Assembly (NCBI GenBank): GCA_037718865.1
Contig: JBBJMP010000030.1
Coordinates: 3,348 to 67,347 of the forward strand
Direction: 5' to 3'
From: JADCRZ01 sp037718865
GTDB taxonomy: Bacteria > Bacteroidota > Bacteroidia > Chitinophagales > Chitinophagaceae
Length of the DNA stretch: 64,000 bases
Shown: positions 26,600 through 36,057 of the stretch, one piece after another
How positions within the stretch are numbered: the stretch's first letter is position 1
Layout: each line of letters starts with the position of its first letter
The notes under the pieces: model-generated
Seen by the model: only the letters and a program-made list of their open reading frames with translations
Database searches by the model: none
Told to the model about the DNA's origin: nothing
Made by a program: the position numbers and the translations under genes

Positions 26600-27097
26600 A
26601 TGACAGATCAATTAACGATCCGCAAGGCAACTGTCGACGACGTCGGCATCATTAGCCACTTAGCGCAAGTCATTTGGCCTCCGACATATAACGAAATACT
26701 TTCACAGGCACAGATAGGGTATATGATGAACCTGTTTTACAGTGCTGAATCCCTTGCAGGGCAATTCAAGAAACACCATTTTATACTGGCCGTGCTAAAT
26801 GAACAGCCGGTGGGATTCGCTTCTTACTCCACAATGGACGAAGCCTGCATATATAAGCTTCATAAGCTCTATGTACGGACAGACACCCAGGGCAAAGGGC
26901 TCGGGAAGGCACTCATCCATTACATCCTGGATGAAATTAGTTCCTTACAGGCAAAGGCATTGGATCTGAATGTAAATCGTTCAAACAAAGCCAGGATGTT
27001 CTATGAAAAACTGGGATTCACCGTAATCAGGGAAGAGAATATTGACATAGGTCAGGGTTTCTGGATGACTGATTACGTTATGCGAAGAGAAGTGTAA
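26600..27097 (+). CDS. GNAT family N-acetyltransferase
   Basis: 165 residues with the complete GNAT fold: an N-terminal block (LTIRKATVDDVGIISHLAQV), the acetyl-CoA loop VRTDTQGKGLGKALIHY (R/Q-x-x-G-x-G/A motif) and a C-terminal NRSNKARMFYEKLGFTVIRE. It probably acetylates an amino group on a small molecule, peptide or protein; the acceptor is unknown. It stands alone, divergent from the LamG fragment and convergent with the transporter gene. Confidence 0.9.
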   Translation: MTDQLTIRKATVDDVGIISHLAQVIWPPTYNEILSQAQIGYMMNLFYSAESLAGQFKKHHFILAVLNEQPVGFASYSTMDEACIYKLHKLYVRTDTQGKGLGKALIHYILDEISSLQAKALDLNVNRSNKARMFYEKLGFTVIREENIDIGQGFWMTDYVMRREV

Positions 27098-27122
27098 TGA
27101 CGGGAGAATGTGGTCCGCACAA

Positions 27123-27893
27123 TCATTCCATTGCCTGCTGTTTCATCTGTTGGGTAACCTCCCGACCCAGGTATTTTTCAATGCGGTTTTCCAGCAAATA
27201 AATCAGGGGAGTAAGAATGACAGCCATTGAAAATTTATAAATATAATTAACCACACAAATAGCCAGCACTAACTGCCAGCTCCAGTTATTACCTATCTTA
27301 AACGCAATATAAAGCACGATAAAACTATCGATGAGCTGTGAAACAACAGTGGAGCCGGTTGCACGCAGCCAGATCCATTTTTCACCCGTAACCGCCTTGA
27401 TCCGGTGGAAAACGGTAACATCAATGACCTGGCTCACCAGGAACGCCACCAGGCTACCCAGGATGATCCACATACCCTGGCCAAAGATGCCGCTGAAAGC
27501 CGTTTGCATGTCGGGTATACCATCGGTTATCCTGGAACCAATCCAAAAGTCTGCAGGTGGAATGTGAATGGAAAGATAAAACATGACAAAGGCATAAGAT
27601 ATCAATGCTACGGCAATATATGAGATCACACGGACTGCCCTGGGCCCGTAAAATTCGTTGAGGATGTCCGTGATAACAAACTGCAGGGGCCATAACAACA
27701 CGCCGCACGTGAGGTTGAATGAAAGGCCTTTCTGACCAAACAATTCAAAATGGTAAGGCGACAGGCCGAACAACTTTTCCAGCGAAAATATCTTACCGCC
27801 TATACATTCTGCTATCAGCGCATTAGCGACAAAAAAGGCTGTTATAAAGATGAATAACCGGGTTGATTTCTCCTTTAAAATAGAATGGATCAT
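27123..27893 (-). CDS. yhhQ: Queuosine precursor transporter (YhhQ/VUT family)
   Basis: 256 residues, about six membrane helices, PF02592. The family imports the queuosine precursors preQ0/preQ1 used to modify tRNA. Seen: NALIAECIGGKIF near the start, the conserved FVITDILNEFYGPRAVR, then VSQVIDVTVFHRIKAVTG, WIWLRATGSTVVSQLIDSF and a final helix (FSMAVILTPLIYLLENRIEK). The acidic 'D-x-x-x-E-x-Y-G' loop is the family hallmark. No other queuosine gene is nearby and no preQ1 riboswitch was found upstream. Bacteroidota members often carry longer versions like this one. Confidence 0.88.
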   Translation of the reverse strand: MIHSILKEKSTRLFIFITAFFVANALIAECIGGKIFSLEKLFGLSPYHFELFGQKGLSFNLTCGVLLWPLQFVITDILNEFYGPRAVRVISYIAVALISYAFVMFYLSIHIPPADFWIGSRITDGIPDMQTAFSGIFGQGMWIILGSLVAFLVSQVIDVTVFHRIKAVTGEKWIWLRATGSTVVSQLIDSFIVLYIAFKIGNNWSWQLVLAICVVNYIYKFSMAVILTPLIYLLENRIEKYLGREVTQQMKQQAME

Positions 27894-27934
27894 GTAAGCA
27901 TGTTTGAATAACCTTCAAAAAACAACATTATTAT

Positions 27935-28027
27935 CTCTGTGTCTTCTTTGTGTAGTACTTAGTGGCCTTTGTGGTTTTAATAACCACAAAGAATTCAAAA
28001 GGTTACACAAAGAGGACACAAAGAAGT
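27935..28027. repeat. Palindromic CTTTGTG/CACAAAG intergenic repeat
   Basis: The core is a perfect 10-bp inverted repeat, CTTTGTGGTT (27967-27976) and AACCACAAAG (27982-27991), with the loop TTAAT. Outer arms extend it: GTGTCTTCTTTGTGT on the left, ACACAAAGAGGACAC on the right. It lies between two divergent genes and shares arm sequences with the tandem repeat at 41.8 kb, so it is a dispersed element. It could form a long hairpin in RNA or a cruciform in DNA. Confidence 0.75.
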
Positions 28028-28176
28028 AACTAAATTATCAAATAAATTATTTTTGTTCTTTTTTGCGGCCATCTCCCTTCCGTTCAAATAATTGCCCGAA
28101 ACGCGTCCGGCAAAAATCGTCCAAAAATATAATCTCCTTAAAATACCATTATTTTGCGTGGAATAATCAGAGCGTT

Positions 28177-30714
28177 ATGAATGCTGTTTTCGTTAAAAAG
28201 GCAATGCCGCACCTTATAGCCGTAGTTATCTTTCTTGTCGTAGCCATTGTCTATTGTCAACCCGCCCTCCAGGGCAAAGTGGTTAACCAGCAGGATACGC
28301 AGGGCTGGCAGGGCATGGCCCAACAGTCTTTTGAATACAAAGAAAAGTATGGCCGTTTGCCGTATTGGACCAATAGTATGTTCAGTGGGATGCCGGCCTA
28401 CCAGATCGCCATGGAATATCCGAATAAGCTTTCAATAAATTATTTTCACTTGCTATTCACCCTGGGCTTACCTACCCCAGTTAATTTTTTTTTCCTGGCC
28501 TGCCTGATGGCCTATTTTTTACTGGTTGTGCTGAAAATCAATCCATGGATCGGCATCATGGGAGCGTTAGCCTATGCCTACTCGACGTATGATCCCATTA
28601 TCGTGGTGGTTGGCCACAATACGAAAATGATCTGTATTGCCTATGCACCTGCTGTAATTGCTTCGCTGTTTTTTATCTTTCAGAAAAAATACCTTGTGGG
28701 AACGGCGCTCACCAGCCTGTTTGCTGCTTTAATGCTGTCTTATAATCACATCCAGATAGCTTATTATACCTTGCTGACAGCACTGGCTGTTGCCATTGCT
28801 TTTGCCATACATAGTTACAGACATAAAGACTGGAAGCATGTACTTATTTCAGGGGCCCTTGCATTACTCGCGGGGGGCATAGCCCTTGGAGTAAACACGG
28901 TGGCCCTCTGGCCAACTAACGAGTATGCCAGGGAAACTATGCGGGGCGGTCGTTCAGAATTGACCGATACTACCAACCAGGAGAATAAAAGCAAGGGAGG
29001 TTTGAATAAGGATTATGCTTTTTTTTATGGCAGTTACGGCATCAATGAATCATTTACCATGCTTGTTCCTGGAATCTATGGCGGTGGCAGCATGGGCAAT
29101 CAGATCAAACCAGGCGGCTCAACATTTGCCGAAAAACTTTCCGAGGAAGGCATGCCTGAAGAATCCGGACTGCAATATGCGAATCAAATTGCTTACTGGG
29201 GTAATCAACCCGGTCATGCAGGCCCCGTTTATTTTGGTGCCGTAGTCTGTTTTTTATTCATCCTGGGAATGGCTTTTGTTAAACATTGGGTCAAGTGGGG
29301 AATTTTTGGGATTTGCGCTTTTAGCCTACTGCTGGCCTGGGGAAAAAATGCTCAGGGCATTAACTATTTCCTGTTTGATTATCTGCCACTATATAATAAG
29401 TTCAGGGCTCCTGCCATGGCGCTGGTTATACCGCAATTGGGTTTTATGATCATTGCATGCCTGGCCCTCCATCAGGTCTTTTTCGGGCAAAATAATACCG
29501 CTGAATTAGGGAAGAATTTCCGCTTGGCTTCTTTCATTACGCTGGGACTCTTTGCCCTGTTAGCGGTCATGTATTTAAGTTTCGATTACACAGGGAATAA
29601 TGATGTGGCTATCAGGAAGAATTTCTATTCAGGCAAGCTACAAAACCTTTCAAAGGGCCAGCAACCCTCTCCGCAAATGGAACAGCAGGCAGAAGATTTC
29701 GCCCGTTCCCTCATGAACGGCTTGCGGGACGACAGGCAGCGCCTGTTTGGGAAAGACCTTATTCGCTCCCTGATTTACGTTCTGCTGGCGTCAGGAGCTA
29801 TCTGGTTATACCTAAAAAATAAAGTAAAGCCGGTATACGCGTTAATCGCGGTTATCCTGTTCTGCACGTTAGATGTCCTGGGCGTAGGAAAAAGATACCT
29901 GAGCAACGAGAGTTTCGTAGAACCGACCGATTTCGAATCTGTATTTATACCTACTTCTGCAGATCTGCAAATTAAGGCCGACCCGGCTAAACATTATCGT
30001 GTATTTGATCAGACGGCTGGTGATCCTTTCAGCGATTCGCGGGCCTCCTACCATCATAATTCCATAGGCGGTTACAGTCCGGTTAAGTTGGCTTTGTACC
30101 AGGACATCATACAAAGGCAACTATTAACAGGTAATATGAACGTATATAATATGCTGAACGCAAAATATTTCATTACAGCTGATGCCACTTCAGGACAACC
30201 CCAGGCCCAACAAAATCCTGGAGCCCTTGGAAATGCCTGGTTCGTAAAAGGATTGAGTTTTGCCAAAACCGCCGATGAAGAAATGAACCTGTTGAGCACC
30301 CTGAACACAAAGGACAGCGCAGTGGTGGATATCCGTTTCCAGCAGATAACAGGGCCTCCTAATACATTTGATTCCTCAGCATCCATTACATTAATAGAAA
30401 ATCTAAATGACAGGATAACTTACCAAAGCATCGCTAACAGCGATCAGTTTGCCGTGTTCAGTGAGGTGTATTATCCGCATGGCTGGAACGCTTACATCGA
30501 TGGCAAACAAGCCGCCTACGGTAGGGTAAATTATGTGTTGCGCGGCATGCCTGTTCCATCCGGGAAGCATACCATTGAATTCCGGTTTGAACCCAGGTCG
30601 GTTATTATCGGCGATAAGATCTCCATGTGGTTTAGCATCCTGGTATATGTAATGGTCATTGCATCACTCGTACTGGCGGTGCGAAAAAAACCATGGGTTA
30701 ACCCGGTTGTCTAA
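28177..30714 (+). CDS. YfhO family large membrane protein
   Basis: About 845 residues with a dozen or more membrane helices. YfhO proteins are GT-C-like integral membrane proteins tied to glycosylation of cell-envelope polymers; YfhO of Bacillus modifies teichoic acid. Seen: first helix MPHLIAVVIFLVVAIVYCQP, the loop WTNSMFSGMPAYQI, helices through GTALTSLFAALMLSYNHIQI, a large extracytoplasmic loop with MLVPGIYGGGS, and a beta-rich C-terminal domain ending YPHGWNAYIDGKQA with a last helix. The ATG at 28177 is preferred because upstream codons read as non-coding. It begins the polysaccharide region, three bases before the next frame's first possible start. The donor and acceptor are unknown. 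Confidence 0.85.
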   Translation: MNAVFVKKAMPHLIAVVIFLVVAIVYCQPALQGKVVNQQDTQGWQGMAQQSFEYKEKYGRLPYWTNSMFSGMPAYQIAMEYPNKLSINYFHLLFTLGLPTPVNFFFLACLMAYFLLVVLKINPWIGIMGALAYAYSTYDPIIVVVGHNTKMICIAYAPAVIASLFFIFQKKYLVGTALTSLFAALMLSYNHIQIAYYTLLTALAVAIAFAIHSYRHKDWKHVLISGALALLAGGIALGVNTVALWPTNEYARETMRGGRSELTDTTNQENKSKGGLNKDYAFFYGSYGINESFTMLVPGIYGGGSMGNQIKPGGSTFAEKLSEEGMPEESGLQYANQIAYWGNQPGHAGPVYFGAVVCFLFILGMAFVKHWVKWGIFGICAFSLLLAWGKNAQGINYFLFDYLPLYNKFRAPAMALVIPQLGFMIIACLALHQVFFGQNNTAELGKNFRLASFITLGLFALLAVMYLSFDYTGNNDVAIRKNFYSGKLQNLSKGQQPSPQMEQQAEDFARSLMNGLRDDRQRLFGKDLIRSLIYVLLASGAIWLYLKNKVKPVYALIAVILFCTLDVLGVGKRYLSNESFVEPTDFESVFIPTSADLQIKADPAKHYRVFDQTAGDPFSDSRASYHHNSIGGYSPVKLALYQDIIQRQLLTGNMNVYNMLNAKYFITADATSGQPQAQQNPGALGNAWFVKGLSFAKTADEEMNLLSTLNTKDSAVVDIRFQQITGPPNTFDSSASITLIENLNDRITYQSIANSDQFAVFSEVYYPHGWNAYIDGKQAAYGRVNYVLRGMPVPSGKHTIEFRFEPRSVIIGDKISMWFSILVYVMVIASLVLAVRKKPWVNPVV

Positions 30715-30732
30715 TCTTTGCCCGACTCACTC

Positions 30733-31848
30733 ATGCCGAAGGTCCTCTCCATAGTACCCTATAAAATTTTTCCTGCAAAACTCGGGGGACAAAAAGGCAT
30801 TGCCTTATTTAACGAGTACCTGGCCAGGGAAACAGCGTTGGTCTGTATTACGGTGAAAAGCAACCAGCCCGGATTCGCCAAGGGCTATCTTCTCCTGAAT
30901 GTTTTGTCTGACTCCTTTTACCGGTACATTAATCCTTTTTACTTTTTTGCCGTTAGGAAACTCCTCGTGGAACACGGGGCCACTCACCTGATCCTGGAAC
31001 ATCCGTACTACGGCTGGCTGGGCATTTTTCTTAAATGGGTTACGGGGGTCAAACTGATCGTTCATTCGCATAATATGGAGGCTATGCGCTGGAAAAGCCT
31101 GGGCAGATGGTGGTGGAAAATCTTATGGTTGTACGAACGCCAAACTCACCGGAAGGCGGATTATAACTTATTTATACACGATGACGATAAAGCCTATGCG
31201 ATCAAACAATTCAAATTGGATCCTTTCAGATGTATTACGATGACCTATGGCATCGAATGGGACCGTATACCGCCTCAGGAAGAGATTCGTAAAGCCAAAG
31301 TAAAGTTGCGCAATGACTATAATATAAGCCAGGCGGAATCCATCCTGCTATTTAACGGGGATTTCAATTATCAACCCAACCTGTTGGCCCTGTATAAAAT
31401 CATTGACACTATCGACCCTATACTGCGACAGAAAAAGGATTTTCGATACCGGATCATCATCTGCGGACGCGGCATACCTATGGCATTGACTGAAACAAAC
31501 CATCCATCGATCATTTATGCCGGTTTTGTGGATGATATCAGCATTTACTTTAAAGGAGCAGATGTTTTTTTGAACCCGGTGACTGAAGGGGGCGGTATAA
31601 AAACCAAGCTTGTAGAGGCGTTAGGGTACAACCTGAATGCCGTATCCACGTTTATCGGTGCCATTGGCATTGATCCTGGTATGTGCAACGGGAAATTATT
31701 GATCTGTAACGACGGTGATTGGGACCTGTTTTGTACCGGCATTGTAGATGCTTCCCTGGTAAAGGCTGATATCGGGCCAGCGTATTTTGAGCATTTTTAT
31801 TGGGGATATTCTGTCGGCAGAATAGCGCGTTTTATTGAATCGGAATAA
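30733..31848 (+). CDS. Glycosyltransferase, GT4-like (GT-B fold)
   Basis: About 371 residues. The N-terminal half has IVPYKIFPAKLGGQKGIALF and VIVHSHNM-type motifs (LIVHSHNMEAMRWKSLG). The C-terminal half has a Rossmann-like donor domain with LLFNGDFNYQPNLLAL, IICGRGIP and the donor-binding region NPVTEGGGIKTKLVEALGYN (E-x-x-x-x-x-x-K-x-x-E type). It probably transfers a sugar from a nucleotide donor to a polysaccharide or glycolipid in the cytoplasm. The ATG at 30733 is chosen over a TTG at 30718. It lies just after the YfhO gene on the same strand and may be co-transcribed. The sugar is unknown. Confidence 0.85.
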   Translation: MPKVLSIVPYKIFPAKLGGQKGIALFNEYLARETALVCITVKSNQPGFAKGYLLLNVLSDSFYRYINPFYFFAVRKLLVEHGATHLILEHPYYGWLGIFLKWVTGVKLIVHSHNMEAMRWKSLGRWWWKILWLYERQTHRKADYNLFIHDDDKAYAIKQFKLDPFRCITMTYGIEWDRIPPQEEIRKAKVKLRNDYNISQAESILLFNGDFNYQPNLLALYKIIDTIDPILRQKKDFRYRIIICGRGIPMALTETNHPSIIYAGFVDDISIYFKGADVFLNPVTEGGGIKTKLVEALGYNLNAVSTFIGAIGIDPGMCNGKLLICNDGDWDLFCTGIVDASLVKADIGPAYFEHFYWGYSVGRIARFIESE

Positions 31849-31868
31849 TCTTACATCTCACATCTCAC
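31849..31868. repeat. CACATCTCAC motif in a convergent gap
   Basis: The gap between the ends of two convergent glycosyltransferase genes consists of TCTTACATCTCACATCTCAC. It matches the units in the cluster at 14.7 kb. Confidence 0.6.
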
Positions 31869-32986
31869 AAGCATTTCTCCATACTGTTCCATAAAAGATC
31901 CGATGTCCTTTCCCACGAAAATACCTTTTTTCTTTGCCTGCCCTTGCTGACCAGGTCATTTCGCAGTGCCGGATCACTATATATCCGGATCATCGCCTCT
32001 TTGATTTCCTCAACATTAAAAGGGTCTACCATAATGGCCGCCTCCCCGGCCACTTCAGGCATTGAGGTGGTATTGGAGCAGATGACCGGAACATCACACT
32101 GCATGGCTTCAAGGATAGGTATGCCGAAGCCCTCAAAATGAGGAACGAATACCAGGGCCAGCGCAGACCCAAGAACATTATTGATTTCCCCATCCTGTAT
32201 GCGCCCGGTAAAGATCACATCATCTTTGCTTGACATCCGGTTATGCTGGTCATACATTTCATTGCTTTTGTATGAAGGCTTACCGGCAATGACCAGCTTG
32301 ATATCTGCATGCGTCTGAATCTTGAACGACTCAAAGGCTTCCAATAATCGCAGGATGTTTTTTCGGGGATGCAGCGTGCCGACGAATATAAAGTAGTCTT
32401 TTCCCCCTGTCCATTTCAGCCTGACAGCGGCTTGCTGAGCCGCATCTACGGGATTCAGTAAGTTGTTTACCCCGCAATAGACAATATCAATTTTATCCGG
32501 ATCCACGTTGAACGTTTTTACGATGTCATTCTTGCTGTACGCTGAAATGGTAGCGAGGCGGGCAGCTATTTTTGCTCCTCTCGGAAAGAAATAATTATAA
32601 TATTTCTGGTTGCTCCATTTCAGGTCTTCCGGGTTGTGGAAAAAATTCAGGTCGGCAATCATACCATATTGTTTGCCTTTCCAGCCCAGGCACAACAAAC
32701 CATCCGGCGAAAAAAACAGGTCAGGATTTATTTTATTTAATGTATTCCGTACGCTCCATTCAAACCAGGCAATATTCAGCAATGCATGTTTTGCCGGCGG
32801 AAATAGATTGTGAGGCACTACATTATCTGCAAATACAAATTCTTCCTTTATGCCCGAGTCAAACAGAAAATGAAATTCGACAGATGGATTTTGTTTAACG
32901 ATATGCTGCAAAGTAAAATACGAAAACCAGCCTAATCCATCCATTTGATTCTTGCGCAGTAAACGGGCATTTACAACAATTTTCAT
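31865..32986 (-). CDS. Glycosyltransferase family 4 protein
   Basis: 373 residues, GT-B fold. Opens KIVVNARLLRKNQMDGLGWF (glycine-rich N-terminal loop). The donor domain shows FIFVGTLHPRKNILRLLEAF (the usual 'VG-L-PRKN' block), KLVIAGKPSYKS, VIFTGRIQDGEINNVLGSAL and the GT4 E-x7-E region FVPHFEGFGIPILEAMQCD. It resembles mannosyltransferases of O-antigen and exopolysaccharide clusters, but donor specificity cannot be read from the sequence. It is transcribed toward the previous glycosyltransferase and upstream of no other gene on its strand. Confidence 0.92.
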   Translation of the reverse strand: MKIVVNARLLRKNQMDGLGWFSYFTLQHIVKQNPSVEFHFLFDSGIKEEFVFADNVVPHNLFPPAKHALLNIAWFEWSVRNTLNKINPDLFFSPDGLLCLGWKGKQYGMIADLNFFHNPEDLKWSNQKYYNYFFPRGAKIAARLATISAYSKNDIVKTFNVDPDKIDIVYCGVNNLLNPVDAAQQAAVRLKWTGGKDYFIFVGTLHPRKNILRLLEAFESFKIQTHADIKLVIAGKPSYKSNEMYDQHNRMSSKDDVIFTGRIQDGEINNVLGSALALVFVPHFEGFGIPILEAMQCDVPVICSNTTSMPEVAGEAAIMVDPFNVEEIKEAMIRIYSDPALRNDLVSKGRQRKKVFSWERTSDLLWNSMEKCL

Positions 32987-33046
32987 AACATGCGTTTTGG
33001 AAAACTACGACACTAATTGAGTACATTAAACGATGCAGTCCACCTA

Positions 33047-33982
33047 TTACTTCATCATGTTGTATCTCCGAAAATAAGACATAAGCATACATATTTTTGA
33101 AAACACTCCCCATTTAAGTAAACGGGGAGACAGGTGAAGCTGATCCTTCAGCATCGCCTTTATGGGAGCCGGTATTTCAGCACTGAATCCGGCCGTTCTT
33201 ATTTGATCTGTTGATCGGATATTCAGATTGCGTAACAGCCGCCACCATGAATCATACGCCAGCCAATTTCTCAGTTGCCTGACACCCACTTTCTCTAATA
33301 ACAAAAAATTTTCCGGAATTTCCACTTCAGGAACCAGGAAAGAAGATTGCGTTACCTGTTCCGGGCTTATGCCGACTTTTATCAATGGCTTATCTATGTA
33401 CTCAAATGAATGATCCTTTAGATAATGGATGTAAAAGTCAATGTCCACCCGCCATTTCATCCGCTTATCAAATTCCAGGGTGGTTTTTTTATACAATGTG
33501 ACACTCGGCGGACCTACTAAGTTCCTTGCTAATAGTGTAATGGGGCTATCCAATAATCGCCTGTCCAGCCTCGATGCCCTAACTTCTTCTACTGCGCCGT
33601 TACTTTCATTGACATTCTCATAAGCACTAAAAATAAAATCCTTACCTGATCGGGTAGCTGAAGCAAATTCAGCCAGTGAAGTTGGCGAGGCAAACCAGTC
33701 GTCATCATGCATCAGTTTTATCCATACACCGCCGGCTTTACTTATACTTTCATTCCAGTTCTGGGGAGTTCCCAGCGCTACAGGATTCCGGTAATAATGT
33801 AATTTTGAAATTCCAGTATAGTTGTTAATCATGTTTTCCACTGAGCCATCAGGACTGTCATCCGAAACGATGACCTCATAACGGGTGTATGTCTGTATGG
33901 CAATAGAATTTAACAGCCGCTGCAAAAATTGAATCCTTTTATAAGCCGGGATGCAGATATAAATGTATGGTAACTCGTTCAT
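33047..33982 (-). CDS. Glycosyltransferase family 2 protein
   Basis: 311 residues, GT-A fold. Opens YIYICIPAYKRIQFLQRLLN with YEVIVSDDSPDGSVENM (first nucleotide-binding aspartates) and WIKLMHDDDWFASP (DxD-type metal site). A C-terminal part with no clear membrane helix follows. It is probably a cytoplasmic-face transferase adding one sugar to the growing polysaccharide. The start overlaps the stop of the upstream gene by four bases (ATGA), so the two are translationally coupled. The sugar is unknown. Confidence 0.9.
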   Translation of the reverse strand: MNELPYIYICIPAYKRIQFLQRLLNSIAIQTYTRYEVIVSDDSPDGSVENMINNYTGISKLHYYRNPVALGTPQNWNESISKAGGVWIKLMHDDDWFASPTSLAEFASATRSGKDFIFSAYENVNESNGAVEEVRASRLDRRLLDSPITLLARNLVGPPSVTLYKKTTLEFDKRMKWRVDIDFYIHYLKDHSFEYIDKPLIKVGISPEQVTQSSFLVPEVEIPENFLLLEKVGVRQLRNWLAYDSWWRLLRNLNIRSTDQIRTAGFSAEIPAPIKAMLKDQLHLSPRLLKWGVFSKICMLMSYFRRYNMMK

Positions 33983-34869
33983 CTTTTTTTGAATAGATCA
34001 TGCACGTGTTTAAGACCCAGGGGATAATACAATAGGAATTTAAGTATGGAGTAATAATTTCCCGGGTGCAGATGCAAATTCTGCATAAATATCCACTTAA
34101 TTTTATTAGAGAACGTTATCCTGAAATCCTTAAGCCAGTCTAACCAAAGCCTGATAATGATACTTTCCACTTTTCGGGGAACGCTTTTCAATATCGAATA
34201 AGGCAGTTGACTTTTATGAATTACATGAAAGGCAATAGCGCTTTGCAGCCAGTTATTACCATAATCTCCACCTCTTGTAATATGAATCATATCAATGTCA
34301 TACGTAACCAGCACCGTATACTGGAGAGCTACCCTCAGTGAGAGATCGATGTCGTAAAAATGAAATCCCTTAATCTCTTTCTCATTAAACGGGATCTTTT
34401 GCCAAACCTCCTTCTTACAACACATGAACACTCCATCAATACACACTACCTCCTGCGGCTCACGGTCATCGTCAGGTGAAAGATAATGTCTTCTATCACC
34501 ATAACTGTAACGGTGCACGATATTGGAACAATCCAGCTCTTTAAGATTGCAATACCATCCGGAAAAATAACGGCTTTTATATTTACTTCCGGCAACACCA
34601 ATTAAACCAACTCTGCTGTTGCGGTTAAAAGTTTCGATTAGCTTTTTGCCCCAATCGTGGGTTTGGAACAATACGTCTTCATGAACAAAACATAAATGGT
34701 TAAATTCAGCATGCTGTGCAAGTTCATTATACACCTGGCATATTCCTTTTTTATCGGTACGATTATCAAAATGGAGTATTTCGAAGTCTGTGCCGATTGT
34801 ATCCTTAATACTGGCTGTAACCTGTTCGAGCAAAACAGGGTTGGCCGAACAGATCAGTACAGAGATCAT
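33979..34869 (-). CDS. Glycosyltransferase (GT2-like, Glyco_tranf_2_5)
   Basis: 296 residues. Opens MISVLICSANPVLLEQVTAS with FEILHFDNRTDKKGICQVYN (donor-binding region), then HLCFVHEDVLFQTHDWGKKL, where HED replaces the common DxD, and VVCIDGVFMCCKKEVWQKIP and FHFYDIDLSLRV (D-x-D near a catalytic region). This layout fits the family of poorly studied transferases in O-antigen clusters. It is the first gene of a two-gene minus-strand operon with the next glycosyltransferase and is divergent from the FkbM methyltransferase. Confidence 0.82.
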   Translation of the reverse strand: MISVLICSANPVLLEQVTASIKDTIGTDFEILHFDNRTDKKGICQVYNELAQHAEFNHLCFVHEDVLFQTHDWGKKLIETFNRNSRVGLIGVAGSKYKSRYFSGWYCNLKELDCSNIVHRYSYGDRRHYLSPDDDREPQEVVCIDGVFMCCKKEVWQKIPFNEKEIKGFHFYDIDLSLRVALQYTVLVTYDIDMIHITRGGDYGNNWLQSAIAFHVIHKSQLPYSILKSVPRKVESIIIRLWLDWLKDFRITFSNKIKWIFMQNLHLHPGNYYSILKFLLYYPLGLKHVHDLFKKR

Positions 34870-34917
34870 TGCTTGAAAATTGAAAGTTAAACATAATTTC
34901 GTCCAAAATTAACCTAA

Positions 34918-35760
34918 ATGGTAAAATCGGATTCACTTATTCAAAATCTTTCAAATGGCATAAGATCAAGAATAAAAAAAATGGCCGATAGTGCAACTGG
35001 TAAACCAACTGTTAGCTGGATCACCCAAAAATACCTCAAACATGCACCGTCGAATCGACTGTATAATCACTCACTTCTTAAGCACAAAACTTGGTTTTAT
35101 CATGGCCCTGAATATTTGCATGGGGTGAAAGAGATTTTTATGGAAGAAGTATACAAACAGTCCTTACCACCTGATTGCCAAGTAATAGATTGTGGAGCCC
35201 ATATAGGATTAAGCCTGATATATGTAAAAAGCATTTGCCCCTCTGCAAAGATTATTGCATTCGAGCCAGACCAGAAAAACTTTAAATTGTTGCAAAAAAA
35301 TATCTTGTCTCACCACCTTACAGACATAGAACTAAGAAATGAAGCCGTATGGATTGATGATACTGAATTACAATTTATGTCGGAGGGCAGCATGAGCAGT
35401 AAAATTACTTCAGGCGATACGGGAAACAAGAAAGTAAAAGCAACAAGGTTAAAAAACTATCTCGACGGGCCCATTGAATTTTTAAAACTTGACATCGAGG
35501 GGGCCGAGTATCCGGTTATCCAGGATATTGCGAGCCAGCTCCAGAACGTGAATAACCTGTTTATTGAATACCACGGTAAATTTGAGCAGAACAATGAATT
35601 GATCGATATTCTTGACATTGTTAACAAGGCTGATTTTTCTTTCTATATTAAAGAAGCAACTTCGGTATATAATCATCCCTTTTTGCAGAATAAACATGAA
35701 AATCCGTATGATGTACAGTTAAACATTTTTTGTTTCAGGCAACCGGCAACGAATATCTGA
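34918..35760 (+). CDS. FkbM family methyltransferase
   Basis: 280 residues. SAM-binding core CQVIDCGAHIGLSLIYVKSI, then KIIAFEPDQKNFKLLQKNIL (motif II acidic residue), NEAVWIDDTELQF, the FkbM hallmark LKLDIEGAEYPVIQDI and LFIEYHGKFEQ. Family members O-methylate sugars or other hydroxyls, here probably a sugar of the neighbouring polysaccharide. It starts 48 bases from the divergent glycosyltransferase pair. The acceptor is unknown. Confidence 0.9.
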   Translation: MVKSDSLIQNLSNGIRSRIKKMADSATGKPTVSWITQKYLKHAPSNRLYNHSLLKHKTWFYHGPEYLHGVKEIFMEEVYKQSLPPDCQVIDCGAHIGLSLIYVKSICPSAKIIAFEPDQKNFKLLQKNILSHHLTDIELRNEAVWIDDTELQFMSEGSMSSKITSGDTGNKKVKATRLKNYLDGPIEFLKLDIEGAEYPVIQDIASQLQNVNNLFIEYHGKFEQNNELIDILDIVNKADFSFYIKEATSVYNHPFLQNKHENPYDVQLNIFCFRQPATNI

Positions 35761-36057
35761 TGGATCGCTTTCCTCAAAGAAACGGTACGCCACCATCTTA
35801 TCGATGAGAATTCCTGCATGCAAGGTGCTTTTCGTTGCTTCCGCATTTGAAAATAAATGAAATCACTTAGTTAATTTTTTGAGAAAAACATTTATCTTCG
35901 CGACCAAAATTTTATGTGGCTTAGATTAACGAAGCCCTTGCCGTTTATAAAAATGCAGGTTATTATTTGAAGGTTCCTTTAACAAGGAACTACCAGTCAC
36001 TGTAGTTTTTCCGGGAACATTTTCGTTTAGAATGGATACCAAATATTAGCACTTAAT
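35761..36057 (+). other. Leader region of the dideoxysugar cluster
   Basis: About 300 bases without a gene. TTATCTTCGCG (near 35890) resembles a -7 box with one mismatch and lies some 160 bases before rfbF, which would leave a long untranslated leader. A short inverted pair GGTTCCTT/AAGGAAC (near 35972-35991) is present. I saw no riboswitch and no JUMPstart-like element. Confidence 0.4.

Noticed and set aside
27894..28176. preQ1 riboswitch upstream of the queuosine-precursor transporter
   Set aside because: I searched by eye for a short H-type pseudoknot with an A-rich tail and found only the dispersed CTTTGTG palindrome.
35761..36057. JUMPstart/ops element or riboswitch before the dideoxysugar genes
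   Set aside because: No GGCGGTAG-like sequence and no convincing riboswitch core was found; only a weak promoter-like box is present.
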